Below, in pieces: positions 16,366 to 24,935 of a DNA stretch of 47,078 nucleotides; position 1 is the first letter of the stretch; each line of letters begins with the position of its first letter. The notes below the pieces were generated by a model that was not told the origin of the DNA, searched no databases, and saw only the letters and a list, made by a program, of their open reading frames with translations. The position numbers and the translations under genes were made by a program. Origin of the DNA: Chloroflexota bacterium. GTDB taxonomy: Bacteria; Chloroflexota; Limnocylindria; Limnocylindrales; CSP1-4. The stretch lies in the NCBI GenBank assembly GCA_003169735.1, contig PNAP01000076.1:1-47078 (forward strand), given 5' to 3'.

Positions 16366-16626
16366 ATGAAGGTCACGATCGCGCTCACCGATGATGCCCT
16401 GTACACGAGCGTCAAGGTCCGCGCGGCGGTATCGGGACGCGCCATCCGGGACATCGTCGAGGAGGCGCTCGCGATGTGGCTCGAACGGGCCGAAGACGAG
16501 GAGGACCTTCGCGCCTCGGCGGATGCCCTCGAGGAGTACCGGATCACCGGCGGGGTGGAGGCGGACGCTTACTTCCAGCGACTGGTGGCGGAGGGCCGGG
16601 TCACCTACGACGCCGACCCGACCTGA
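16366..16626 (+). CDS. Ribbon-helix-helix antitoxin of a RelE-type pair
   Basis: An 86-residue acidic protein. The N-terminus VTIALTDDALYTSVKVRAA followed by IRDIVEEALAMWLE has the strand-helix-helix plan of RHH repressors. The second half is rich in Glu and Ala, as in toxin-binding tails. The ATG at 16366 is preferred to one at 16354 because the latter lies inside the operator-like inverted repeat. The RelE-like gene begins 4 bases after the stop. Confidence 0.8.
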   Translation: MKVTIALTDDALYTSVKVRAAVSGRAIRDIVEEALAMWLERAEDEEDLRASADALEEYRITGGVEADAYFQRLVAEGRVTYDADPT

Positions 16627-16629
16627 TCG

Positions 16630-16911
16630 GTGGCTCCGTTCCGCGTGGCGCTCACTCCCGCGGTCGAGCGCCAGCTCGATCGCCTTCGTGGTCCCGATGT
16701 CGCCGCGATCCGTGGCGTCATCCTCGGTCTCGCGGATGAACCGAAGCCTCCAGGCGCCCGAAAGCTCGCTGGCTCGGACGACCTCTGGCGGATCCGCGTC
16801 CGCGTCGACCAGCAACCGTGGCGCGTGGTCTATCAGCTCCTACCGAACGAGCGACTGATCATCATCACCCAGGTCGTCCGACGTGACGAGGCCACGTATC
16901 GGGGCCTTTGA
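16630..16911 (+). CDS. RelE/ParE-family toxin
   Basis: A 93-residue basic protein starting with GTG. It has the RelE fold signature: FRVALTPAVERQLDRL, then GARKLAGSDDLWRIRVRV, then PWRVVYQLL and LIIITQVVRR. RelE proteins cleave mRNA in the ribosome; ParE relatives poison gyrase. The LWRIRV...WRVVY pattern favours RelE. The 3-bp gap after the RHH antitoxin and the shared strand make a canonical TA operon. Confidence 0.85.
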   Translation: MAPFRVALTPAVERQLDRLRGPDVAAIRGVILGLADEPKPPGARKLAGSDDLWRIRVRVDQQPWRVVYQLLPNERLIIITQVVRRDEATYRGL

Positions 16912-16926
16912 ATGTCACCGCAGCGG

Positions 16927-17172
16927 CTACTGCTGGTACCGCTCCACGACCTCGACCGGCCGTGGCTCGGCGGACGATGGGTCCTCTCCAGCGCGTAGCT
17001 TTGCCTCGCGCTGGTGCAGCAGGTCGTATGCGCGGTCCAGTTCCACCTTGATGGAGTCCAGCCGCGACCGTTCGATCTCGCTCAGACCACGCCCGTCGCC
17101 TGCCTGCGACCAGAGCAGCTCCTCCTCGTCGGACAAGGCGTTGATGCGTTCGAAGATGTCGGGGTCTTGCAT
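16927..17172 (-). CDS. DUF2630 family protein
   Basis: An 81-residue highly charged protein: IFERINALSDEEELLWSQAG, then LSEIERSRLDSIKVELDRAYDLL, then LHQREAKLRAGEDP. These helices and the EEE/LW pattern are typical of DUF2630, a small coiled protein family of actinobacteria and Chloroflexi with no known function. AGGAG-like bases (AAGGAGCG on the minus strand) precede the ATG. It converges on the RelE gene with 15 bp between. Confidence 0.8.
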   Translation of the reverse strand: MQDPDIFERINALSDEEELLWSQAGDGRGLSEIERSRLDSIKVELDRAYDLLHQREAKLRAGEDPSSAEPRPVEVVERYQQ

Positions 17173-17235
17173 GGATACGCTCCTTTGGGACTCGAGACAT
17201 CCTAGGCGATTCGGCGGGACCGGCGACGGACGCAG

Positions 17236-17931
17236 CTACCGCGGCCGTTGCACGGATCGTCGGGGGTCGACCAGCACCACGTCGAGGTTGCGAGGACCGT
17301 GGACGCCCTCGACTCGGTCAAGCTCGATATCGCTCGTCGCCGATGGGCCGCTGATCCAGGTCAGTGGCCGGCGCGGATCGAGCCGTTGGAGCGCTTCGGG
17401 AACGCCGCCGACGATCTGGTCGGCACGAACGATGCAGACGTGATGGTCGGGCAGGAGCGACAGCGCGCGTCGGCCTTGACCGGGTCCGGCATCCAGGACG
17501 ATCGTGCCGGTCACGGCGATGGCGACGGCACAGCTCGTGATCACCGCGTCGACGCCGTCGAGCTGGGCATGGGTCAGCGGCGGATCGTCGGCGATCTGGT
17601 CGACCGAGATCACGGAGGCCAGCCAAGCGGCGGGCAGCCCGGTGGGCACGACCACGCGGCGGGCCGAGCGCGACGCTAGCGCCTCGGCGATGGTCGCGGC
17701 GAGCCCCGCCTCGGTCGTGCGGTGGACGACGGCGCGGTAGTCGGCCACACGCTCAGCGAACAGCTCGACCACGTCGATGTCGGCGGCGGTCAGTACGTCG
17801 TAGTCTCGCGGGACATCGACCCTGGCGGGCCGGTCGACATAGGCCGCCCGGATCCGATTGAGGATCGCCTCTCGCGCGTCGGCGCGCTCGACCTTAACCA
17901 CCGCCGCCACCACCGTCGCGATCCCGCGCAT
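17236..17931 (-). CDS. lutC: LutC, lactate utilization protein (LUD domain)
   Basis: A 231-residue LUD-domain protein: AILNRIRAAYVDR at the start, VVHRTTEAGLAATIAEAL, VVVPTGLPAAWL, VDAVITSCAVAIAVTGTIVL and HHVCIVRADQIVGGVPEAL. LutC is the third subunit of the LutABC L-lactate oxidising complex. It is the last gene of the rhamnose/lactate operon and overlaps the lutB 3' end by ~38 bp if the ATG is used; GTG codons at 17913 and 17901 would shorten the overlap. The residues ahead of the ATG are low-complexity and unlikely to be translated. Confidence 0.88.
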   Translation of the reverse strand: MRGIATVVAAVVKVERADAREAILNRIRAAYVDRPARVDVPRDYDVLTAADIDVVELFAERVADYRAVVHRTTEAGLAATIAEALASRSARRVVVPTGLPAAWLASVISVDQIADDPPLTHAQLDGVDAVITSCAVAIAVTGTIVLDAGPGQGRRALSLLPDHHVCIVRADQIVGGVPEALQRLDPRRPLTWISGPSATSDIELDRVEGVHGPRNLDVVLVDPRRSVQRPR

Positions 17932-19441
17932 GCCCCCGCCACCATCGCCGAAACGGGACCTTGGCCGGTGCTCGCAGATCGCGTGCCCTGAACCACGCGC
18001 CGAGCATCCCCGGCAGCCGCACCCGCCCGATGCGCCCTGATCGACCGACGACTCGACCCCCGACACTCGCCACGCGCTCCGCCGCGCCCAGTCGTCGCGG
18101 TCCCCCGAACGCGCCGCCCAGAGATCGCATCATCCCCGCTTCCTGCCCGAATGCCGCCCGCCAGCCGTGTTGCCGAACGACCAGCGTCCGGAGATGCACG
18201 AGGATCTCGGGGATGTCGATGCGCACCGGGCACACATCGAAGCACGCCCCGCAGAGCGACGACGCATAGGGAAGTGATGCGGTCTGCTCATCGACCGGGT
18301 GCCGCGCGATGCCGCGCAGCTGTGGCGTCAGGATCGCGCCGATCGGCCCCGGGTACGGCGACCCGTAGGCGTGCCCGCCGGTCCGTTCGTAGACGGGGCA
18401 CACGTTCAGACACGCCGAGCACTTGATGCAGCGCAGCGCCTGTCGCCCGACCGTATCCGAGAGGACGTCGGTGCGCCCGTTGTCAAGCAGGATCAGGTGG
18501 AATACCTGTGGGCCGTCGCCCGGCGTCACGCCCGTCCACATCGAGGTGTAGGGGTTCATCCGCTCGGCCGTCGATGAGCGCGGGAGGAGTTGGAGAAATA
18601 CTTCGAGGTCGCGCCATGACGGCACCAGTTTCTCGATGCCCATCACCGTGATCAGGACATCGGGGAGTGTCAGGCACATCCGGCCGTTCCCCTCGGACTC
18701 GACGACCATCACCGTGCCCGTCTCGGCGACGGCGAAGTTCGCGCCCGAAACGGCCACCCTGGCGCGCAGGAATTTCTCGCGCAGGTGCAGGCGCGCTGCC
18801 TCCGCGAGCTCGCGCGGGTCATTGCCGAGATCGGCAGGTGCGGGACGACCGGCGGCGCCCATCTCGGTTCGAAAGATGTCGCGGATCTCCGAGCGGTTGC
18901 GATGGATCGCCGGCACCAGGATGTGCGACGGCAGGTCGTGCCCGAGTTGGACGATCAGCTCGGCGAGGTCGGTCTCCCACGCGTCGATCCCCTGGAGGGC
19001 GAGCGCTTCGTTGAGCTCGATCTCCTGCGTCACCATCGACTTGACCTTGACGACCTCCGTCGCGCCGGCGTCACGGACGATGCGAGCGACGATGGCGTTC
19101 GCCTCGGCGCCGTCGCGGGCCCAATGGACGACGCCTCCGGCGGCGACCACGTTCGACTCGAGTTGCTCCAGCAACTCCGGCAGGCGCGCCATCACGTCGT
19201 CCTTGATGGCCGCTCCAGCGACTCGAAGCTCCTCCCAGTCGGGGCACTCCTCGACGGCGCGGGCACGTTTCGTGCGGATGGTCGTCGTGGCCATGCGGAG
19301 ATTCCGTCGAAGTTGCGGATCGGCGAGTGCGACCTTGGCTGCTTCGGGGAACGGCGGCGTGCCCGCGAAGGTGGGCAGTGGCTCGTGGATGGCCGGTCGG
19401 CCCGGGCTCGTCACGCGGACCACCGGCCGCTGATCACGCAT
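17894..19441 (-). CDS. lutB: LutB, lactate utilization iron-sulfur protein
   Basis: A 515-residue protein. The N-terminal part carries a LUD-like domain (ALADPQLRRNLRMATTTIR, VVKVKSMVTQEIELNEAL, GANFAVAETGTVMVVESEGN). It is followed by a bacterial ferredoxin-type pair of 4Fe-4S motifs: CIKCSACLNVCPVYE and CGACFDVCPV. LutB transfers electrons during L-lactate oxidation to pyruvate together with LutA and LutC. It starts inside the last codons of lutA (8-bp overlap), showing translational coupling. The C-terminus ends in an Arg/Gly-rich tail (DRDGGGGGG) that overlaps lutC. Confidence 0.92.
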   Translation of the reverse strand: MRDQRPVVRVTSPGRPAIHEPLPTFAGTPPFPEAAKVALADPQLRRNLRMATTTIRTKRARAVEECPDWEELRVAGAAIKDDVMARLPELLEQLESNVVAAGGVVHWARDGAEANAIVARIVRDAGATEVVKVKSMVTQEIELNEALALQGIDAWETDLAELIVQLGHDLPSHILVPAIHRNRSEIRDIFRTEMGAAGRPAPADLGNDPRELAEAARLHLREKFLRARVAVSGANFAVAETGTVMVVESEGNGRMCLTLPDVLITVMGIEKLVPSWRDLEVFLQLLPRSSTAERMNPYTSMWTGVTPGDGPQVFHLILLDNGRTDVLSDTVGRQALRCIKCSACLNVCPVYERTGGHAYGSPYPGPIGAILTPQLRGIARHPVDEQTASLPYASSLCGACFDVCPVRIDIPEILVHLRTLVVRQHGWRAAFGQEAGMMRSLGGAFGGPRRLGAAERVASVGGRVVGRSGRIGRVRLPGMLGAWFRARDLRAPAKVPFRRWWRGHARDRDGGGGGG

Positions 19442-20171
19442 CCGCGCCGGTACTGGCCAGGATCTCGGCGAGATGCATCACGCGCACGGGCACTCCCTCG
19501 CGCGACAGCAATCCGCCCAGGTGCATCAGGCACGACGTGTCGGCCGAGACCAGGACCTCCGCGCCGGTCGCCCGCACGTCGGCGATCTTGTCCTGCCCCA
19601 TCGCCACCGACACGTCCGCGTTCTTGACTGCGAACATGCCACCAAAGCCGCAGCACTCATCGGAGCGCGGCAGCGGGACCAGGGTGAGCCCCTCCACCTC
19701 GGCGAGCAGCCGCTGCGGCCGATCGCCGATCCGCAGCATCCGGAGCGAGTGGCAGGTCGGGTGGAAGGCGACGGTGTGCGGGAATCGAGCGCCGACATCG
19801 GTGACGCCGAGGACATCGACCAGGAACTCGGTCAATTCATAGACGCGGCCCGAGACCGCCGCGACCGCCGCCGGCAATGCCGGGTCATCCGCCTCGGCGG
19901 CGACCGTCGCGTGGTGATTCCGGATCATCGCCGCGCACGACGCGGACGGCGTCACCACCGCGTCAAACCCGGCGAACACGTGAGCGAAGCGGCGGACCAT
20001 CGGCACGCAATCGTCTCGATAGCCCGCGTTGAAATGGATCTGGCCGCAGCAGGTCTGGCCATCGGGAAAGTCGACCTCGTGGCCGAGTCGCTCGAGCAAC
20101 CGAACGACGGCCTGCCCGACCTCCGGGAAGAGCAGGTCGTTGAAGCAGGTGATGAAGAGCGCGACGCGCAT
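19434..20171 (-). CDS. lutA: LutA, lactate utilization (Fe-S)-binding protein
   Basis: A 245-residue protein with two CCG domains typical of LutA/GlpC/heterodisulfide-reductase subunits: FPDGQTCCGQIHFNAGY and PRSDECCGFGGMFAVKN, each with supporting Cys in VTPSASCAAMIRNH and FHPTCHSLRML. This subunit is thought to carry the lactate-oxidising site. It follows rhaB by 4 bp and overlaps lutB, placing lactate oxidation under rhamnose control. The product L-lactate from the RhaD dehydrogenase domain is the expected substrate. Confidence 0.92.
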   Translation of the reverse strand: MRVALFITCFNDLLFPEVGQAVVRLLERLGHEVDFPDGQTCCGQIHFNAGYRDDCVPMVRRFAHVFAGFDAVVTPSASCAAMIRNHHATVAAEADDPALPAAVAAVSGRVYELTEFLVDVLGVTDVGARFPHTVAFHPTCHSLRMLRIGDRPQRLLAEVEGLTLVPLPRSDECCGFGGMFAVKNADVSVAMGQDKIADVRATGAEVLVSADTSCLMHLGGLLSREGVPVRVMHLAEILASTGADA

Positions 20172-20175
20172 CGCG

Positions 20176-21621
20176 TTAGGCCACGGTGGCGATGCGCATC
20201 GCTCGCGGCTGATAGATCCGGAGCGGCTGCGTGGCCCGGATCCGTGCCCGCAATGCCTCGAGATCGCCGCGGATGAAGCCGCTGGCCCGCGCCTGGACGA
20301 GGACGTTGCCGAGTGCGGTCGCCTCGACCGGGCCGGCCACCACCGGCAGCTGGCACGCGTCGGCGGTCAACTGGCAGAGCAACTCGTTGCGCGTGCCGCC
20401 ACCGACCAGGTGAACCGTCTTGACGGTCTGGCCCGAGAGCCGCATGGCGTCGCCCAGGGCGCGTGCGTAGGCGAGGGCGAGACTGTCGAGGATGCAGCGC
20501 ACGAGCGCCGGCCGGGTCTCCGGCAGCGGCTGGGCAGCGCGCCGACACGCGTCCTCGATCCGTCGCGGCATATCGCCGGGCGGCAGGAACATCGCGTCAT
20601 CCGGATCGATCACCGGGCCGCCGGGCGGCAGCGCTGCGGCCGCGCCGAGCAACGTCCCGAGATCCTCGCGCGAGCCGGCGTGCTCCCAGGTGCGCATCGA
20701 CTCCTGGAGCAACCACAGTCCCATCACGTTGCGCAGGTAGCGGATCCGTCCATCGACGCCGCCTTCATTGGTGAAGTTGGCCGCGCGGCTCTCCTCGGAG
20801 AGGATCGGCGCGCCCAGCTCGACTCCCACCAATGACCATGTCCCCGACACGACGTATGCGAATTCGTCGCCTTGGGCGGGCACGCCGACGACCGCCGATG
20901 CCGTGTCGTGCGAGCCGACGTGGGTCACGTGGACGCCCGGCGCCAGGCCGGTCTCCTCAGCCACCAACGGCAGCAACCGGCCGACGGCCTCCCCCGGCTG
21001 GCGGAGTGCAGGTAGCAGCGACGGCGCAACGCCGATCGTGGTCGCCAGGTCCTCGGCCCATGCGCCGGTCGACACGTCGAGCAGGCCGGTGGTCGAGGCG
21101 TTCGTCCGTTCGGCGGCCGTGACGCCGGTCAGCCAGTAGCCGATCAGGTCCGGCATCAGCAACAACGTTCTTGCCGCGGACAGGACGGGCGTCGAGCGCG
21201 CCGCGGCCAGCTGGTAGATGGTGTTGAACGGCAGGAACTGGAGCCCGTTGCAGGCGTAGAGAGCGGCCGGATCGACCAGGCGATGGACCGCTTCGACACC
21301 GGCGACCGTGCGGCCATCGCGGTAGTGATACGGATCGCTGAGCAGCGTTCCGGTCTCGTCGAGCAGTCCGTAGTCGACGCCCCACGAGTCGATGCCGATG
21401 CCCGACAGTCCGGGCGCGGCACGTCCAGCTCGCCCGAGCCCGACGACGACTTCATGAAAGAGCCGCAGCACGTCCCAGTGAAGGCCGTCCGGCAACGCCA
21501 CTGGATCGTTCGGGAAGCGATGGACCTCTTCGAGGTCGAGCCGGTCGGGACCGACGTGCCCGACCATGACGCGCCCACTGGATGCGCCGAGATCGACCGC
21601 CGCAACGGTCCCGGAGGTCAT
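20176..21621 (-). CDS. rhaB: Rhamnulokinase
   Basis: A 481-residue FGGY-family kinase that phosphorylates L-rhamnulose. Features: the N-terminal phosphate-binding AAVDLGASSGRVMVG; GIGIDSWGVDYGLLD with the catalytic Asp; DPYHYRDGRT; the rhamnulokinase-like NGLQFLPFNTIYQL; VGSHDTASAV; and the C-terminal VHLVGGGTRNELLCQLTA. Length matches the family. ATG and the stop of the preceding aldolase gene overlap as ATGA. Its place between the aldolase and lutA gives the order of the catabolic operon. Confidence 0.93.
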   Translation of the reverse strand: MTSGTVAAVDLGASSGRVMVGHVGPDRLDLEEVHRFPNDPVALPDGLHWDVLRLFHEVVVGLGRAGRAAPGLSGIGIDSWGVDYGLLDETGTLLSDPYHYRDGRTVAGVEAVHRLVDPAALYACNGLQFLPFNTIYQLAAARSTPVLSAARTLLLMPDLIGYWLTGVTAAERTNASTTGLLDVSTGAWAEDLATTIGVAPSLLPALRQPGEAVGRLLPLVAEETGLAPGVHVTHVGSHDTASAVVGVPAQGDEFAYVVSGTWSLVGVELGAPILSEESRAANFTNEGGVDGRIRYLRNVMGLWLLQESMRTWEHAGSREDLGTLLGAAAALPPGGPVIDPDDAMFLPPGDMPRRIEDACRRAAQPLPETRPALVRCILDSLALAYARALGDAMRLSGQTVKTVHLVGGGTRNELLCQLTADACQLPVVAGPVEATALGNVLVQARASGFIRGDLEALRARIRATQPLRIYQPRAMRIATVA

Positions 21622-23639
21622 CGCAGGAACGCAGCAGCCACGCCGGCGTCGACCGGGATATGCAGGCCCGTCGTCTGCGACAGGTCCCCGCCGACCAGCG
21701 CGAACACGGCTGCCGCGACATGTTCCGGCAGCACTTCCCGCTTCAGCAGCGTCCGCTGCGCGTAGAACTCGCCGAGTTTGTCCTCGGGGATGCCGTAGGT
21801 CCGCGCCCGATCCGCGCCCCAGCCCTTGGCGAAGATGCCCGAGCCACGGACGACGCCATCGGGATTGATGCCGTTGACGCGGATGCCGAAGCCACCCAGT
21901 TCAGCGGCCAGCAGTCGGACCTGATGGGCCTGGTCGGCCTTCGAGGCGCCGTAGGCGATGTTGTTCGGTCCCGCGAATAGCGCGTTCTTGCTGACGATGT
22001 AGATCAGATCGCCGCCCATCTCCTGGTCGATCAGGATACGTGCCGCTTCCCGCGAGACGAGGAACGAGCCGCGCGCCATGACGTCGTGCTGGAGGTCCCA
22101 ATCGCGCACGGTCGTCTCGAGCAACGGCTTGGAGATCGAGAGGCCGGCGTTGTTGACGACGATGTCGACGCCACCGAACGCCAGGATCGCCTGCTGGAAC
22201 GCGGCCGCCACCTGGTCCTCATCGGACACGTCCATGGCCACCGCGATGGCGGCGTCCGGCCCGCCGATCTCGGCGGCGACCGTGCGTGCCGTCTCGGCGT
22301 CGAGGTCGGCGACCACCACGCACGCGCCTTCGGCCGCGAGCCGCAGCGCGATGGCACGACCGATGCCCGAACCCGCGCCGGTCACCAGTGCCACACGTGT
22401 CGCGAGCGGCTTCGGTTTGGGCATCCGCGCCAGCTTCGCCTCTTCCAGCGACCAGTACTCGATGCGGAACTTCTCCGATTCCGAGATCGGGGCGTAGGTC
22501 GAGATCGCCTCCGCGCCGCGCATCACGTTGATGGCATTGACGTAGAACTCGCCGGCCACGCGTGCGGTCTGCTTGGTCGCCCCGAACGAGAACATGCCGA
22601 TGCCCGGCACGAGCACGATGGCCGGATCGGCGCTCCGCATCGGCGGGCTGTCCGGTTCGGCGTATCGGTCGTAGTAGGCCCTGTATGCCTCGCGATAGGC
22701 GGTGTGCAGGTCGCGCAGCCGCGCCACGACTTCTTCGATGGGCGTGGACGGCGGCAGATCCAGGACCATCGGGCGGACCTTGGTGCGCAGGAAGTGATCC
22801 GGGCATGACGTGCCGAGGGCGGCCAGTCGCGGATGCTCGGAGCGCGCGAGGAAGTCGAGCACCGCGTCGCTGTCGTCGTAGTGGCCGACCTGCGGGCGAT
22901 CCTGCGAGACCAGGCCGCGGATGACCGGCAGCAGCGCGGCCGCTCGCGCGTGACGCTCGGCCGTCGGCAACGGTGCATCAGCGGCCACCAACTCGTCGAA
23001 CGGATCCGAGCGTCCGTTCTTGGCGATGAACGCCTCGGCGGTCTTGATGATCTCGAGTGAGCGCGCCTCGCACTCGGCGGACGTGTCGCCCCAGGCAGTG
23101 ATGCCGTGTCCGCCGAGGATGACGCCGATGGCGTCCGGCGTGCGTGCCTCGATGGCGGCGATATCGAGGCCGAGCTGGAAGCCAGGTCGGCGCCACGGCA
23201 CCCACGCCACGCGGTCCCCGAAACACGCCGCGGTGAGTGCCTCGCCGTCGGCTGCCGTCGCCAGCGCGATGCCCGAATCCGGGTGCAGATGGTCGACGTG
23301 CCGAGCTTCCAGGAGGCCGTGCATCGCCGTGTCGATCGACGGCGCGGCGCCGCCCTGACCATGGAGGCAATAGTCGAACGCGGCGACCATCTCGTCCTCG
23401 CGCTCGACGCCGGGATAGACGTCGACGAGTGCGCGCAGCCGATCGAGCCGCAGCACGGCCAGGCCGGCCTCGGTCAGCGTGCCGAGATCACCGCCCGAAC
23501 CCTTGACCCACAGCAATTCGACCGGCTTGCCGGTGACCGGATCGGTGCCCGAGCCCTTGGCCGAGGTGTTGCCACCCGCGTAGTTGGTGTTCCGGGGATC
23601 GGCTCCAAGCCGATTCGAACGCTCCAGGAGTTCCTTCAT
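21618..23639 (-). CDS. rhaD: Bifunctional rhamnulose-1-phosphate aldolase / short-chain dehydrogenase
   Basis: A 673-residue fusion. Residues ~1-380 are a class II aldolase: YAGGNTSAKG, LLWVKGSGGD, the zinc ligands HLHPDSGIAL and GHGITAWGDTSAE. Residues ~410-673 are an SDR: VTGAGSGIGRAIALRL (cofactor site), VVNNAGLS and YGASKADQ (catalytic Tyr and Lys). The aldolase gives DHAP and L-lactaldehyde; in related fusions the SDR oxidises L-lactaldehyde to L-lactate, which LutABC downstream can use. The ATG at 23639 overlaps the rhaI stop as ATGA; a TTG three codons earlier is less likely. The fusion type is known from Bacillus, rhizobia and Chloroflexi. Confidence 0.93.
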   Translation of the reverse strand: MKELLERSNRLGADPRNTNYAGGNTSAKGSGTDPVTGKPVELLWVKGSGGDLGTLTEAGLAVLRLDRLRALVDVYPGVEREDEMVAAFDYCLHGQGGAAPSIDTAMHGLLEARHVDHLHPDSGIALATAADGEALTAACFGDRVAWVPWRRPGFQLGLDIAAIEARTPDAIGVILGGHGITAWGDTSAECEARSLEIIKTAEAFIAKNGRSDPFDELVAADAPLPTAERHARAAALLPVIRGLVSQDRPQVGHYDDSDAVLDFLARSEHPRLAALGTSCPDHFLRTKVRPMVLDLPPSTPIEEVVARLRDLHTAYREAYRAYYDRYAEPDSPPMRSADPAIVLVPGIGMFSFGATKQTARVAGEFYVNAINVMRGAEAISTYAPISESEKFRIEYWSLEEAKLARMPKPKPLATRVALVTGAGSGIGRAIALRLAAEGACVVVADLDAETARTVAAEIGGPDAAIAVAMDVSDEDQVAAAFQQAILAFGGVDIVVNNAGLSISKPLLETTVRDWDLQHDVMARGSFLVSREAARILIDQEMGGDLIYIVSKNALFAGPNNIAYGASKADQAHQVRLLAAELGGFGIRVNGINPDGVVRGSGIFAKGWGADRARTYGIPEDKLGEFYAQRTLLKREVLPEHVAAAVFALVGGDLSQTTGLHIPVDAGVAAAFLR

Positions 23640-24802
23640 GCGCCCCAACCAGCCTGCTGTCCGCCGACCCGTTCGATCACCATCCGGTCGCCGTAGCCGG
23701 AGCGGGCATAGGCACCCATCGGATCCGGATCGAGGCCCATCTCGGTCCGAACCGCGGCCAGCAGCGGCCGGACATCGGTGTTGTATGCATCCATCAGAAC
23801 GGCGTTGGCGCCCAACACGTCGCCCGAGGACTGGGCGTGGCGGAGTGCCGCGACATCGACCAGCAAGGCTTTAGCGGTCGCCTCCTGCACGTTCATCACC
23901 GATCGGATCTGGCCGGGGATCTTGGGCTCGATGTTGTGGCATTGGTCGAGCATGAAGGCAACGCCGGACTCGTGCCGCAGCGCATCGGCCTGCACGACCT
24001 CGTGCATGATCCGGAACAGCTGGAACGGGTCGGCCGAGCCGACCATCAGGTCGTCATCGGCATAGAACCGTGAGTTGAAGTCGAACCCTCCCAGCTTGCC
24101 CGCCCGAAGCAGCATCGCGACGATGAACTCGATGTTCGTCCCCGGAGCGTGATGGCCGGTGTCGACGACGACCAGGGCCTTGTCGCCAAGCTGCAGGCAG
24201 TGGGCATAGGCCGTTCCCCAGTCGGGCACATCCATGGTGTAGAACGCCGGCTCGAACAGCTTGTATTCGAGCAGCATCCGCTGGTCCGGTCCGAGACGGT
24301 CGCGCACCGCGGTCAGCGCCTCGGCCAGCCGATCCTGGCGCGCCCGGATATCGTCCTGGCCGGGATAGTTGGTGCCGTCCGAGAACCACAACTTGAGGTC
24401 GCGTGAACCGGTCGCGTCCATGACGTCGACGCACGCCAGCAGGTGGTCGAGCGCCTTGCGGCGGATCCGCGCGTCGGGGTTGGTGACGCTGCCGAGCATG
24501 TAGTCGTCGTCCTGGAAGACGTTCGAGTTGATCGTCCCGAGCGCGACACCGAGGTCGCTGGCGTGTCGGGCGAGGGCGCCGTAGTCGTCGACGCGATCCC
24601 ACGGGATGTGGAGCGCCACGGTCGGTGCCACGCCCGTGTAGCGATGGACCTGTGCCGCGTCGGCGATCTTCTCGAACGGGTCGCGCGGCACGCCGCGCTG
24701 CGCGAAGACCTTGAATCGGGTGCCCGAGTTGCCGAACGCCCACGAGGGCAGCTCGATGCGCTGGGCTCGGAGCGCATTGACGACGGTGGAACGACCGGTC
24801 AC
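23636..24802 (-). CDS. rhaI: L-rhamnose isomerase (Pseudomonas/Rhizobium type)
   Basis: A 388-residue TIM-barrel isomerase converting L-rhamnose to L-rhamnulose. Visible: VALHIPWDRVDDY, GTINSNVFQDDDYMLGS, the metal-site Glu and neighbours in LLEYKLFEPAFY, VVDTGHHAPGTNIE, FDFNSRFYADDDL and MLDQCHNIEPKIPG. The pattern is the RhaI rather than the E. coli RhaA form. It starts with GTG four bases after GGAGG; the start codon lies in a perfect palindrome GGTCACGTGACC (24797-24808). It is the first gene of the minus-strand rha/lut operon, with a possibly structured leader ahead. Confidence 0.93.
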   Translation of the reverse strand: MTGRSTVVNALRAQRIELPSWAFGNSGTRFKVFAQRGVPRDPFEKIADAAQVHRYTGVAPTVALHIPWDRVDDYGALARHASDLGVALGTINSNVFQDDDYMLGSVTNPDARIRRKALDHLLACVDVMDATGSRDLKLWFSDGTNYPGQDDIRARQDRLAEALTAVRDRLGPDQRMLLEYKLFEPAFYTMDVPDWGTAYAHCLQLGDKALVVVDTGHHAPGTNIEFIVAMLLRAGKLGGFDFNSRFYADDDLMVGSADPFQLFRIMHEVVQADALRHESGVAFMLDQCHNIEPKIPGQIRSVMNVQEATAKALLVDVAALRHAQSSGDVLGANAVLMDAYNTDVRPLLAAVRTEMGLDPDPMGAYARSGYGDRMVIERVGGQQAGWGA

Positions 24803-24822
24803 GTGACCTCCATCGACCTACG

Positions 24823-24890
24823 GGTCAGGTTCGCTGGGCTCCGCCTCGAGTGGCCGGCAGCGCGGACATCCTAGTCGGAGGAGCCTGACC
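24823..24890 (-). promoter_or_regulatory. Candidate structured 5' leader of rhaI
   Basis: On the minus strand GGTCAGG (24890-24884) can close with CCTGACC (24829-24823), enclosing ~54 bases that contain further complementary pieces (GGCTCC against GGAGCC). It lies 20 bases ahead of the rhaI start. It may be a leader hairpin, an attenuator or an undescribed regulatory RNA; I do not match it to a known riboswitch. Confidence 0.4.
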
Positions 24891-24935
24891 ATGATCGTCC
24901 GCGCTGCCTCACCGCGCAGGGTGCCATGTCTTTCG

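Noticed and set aside
24823-24890. TPP riboswitch ahead of rhaI
   Set aside because: A short GAACCTGACC resembles part of the thiamine box, but the CTGAGA element and the rest of the core are missing, and the genes are unrelated to thiamine.
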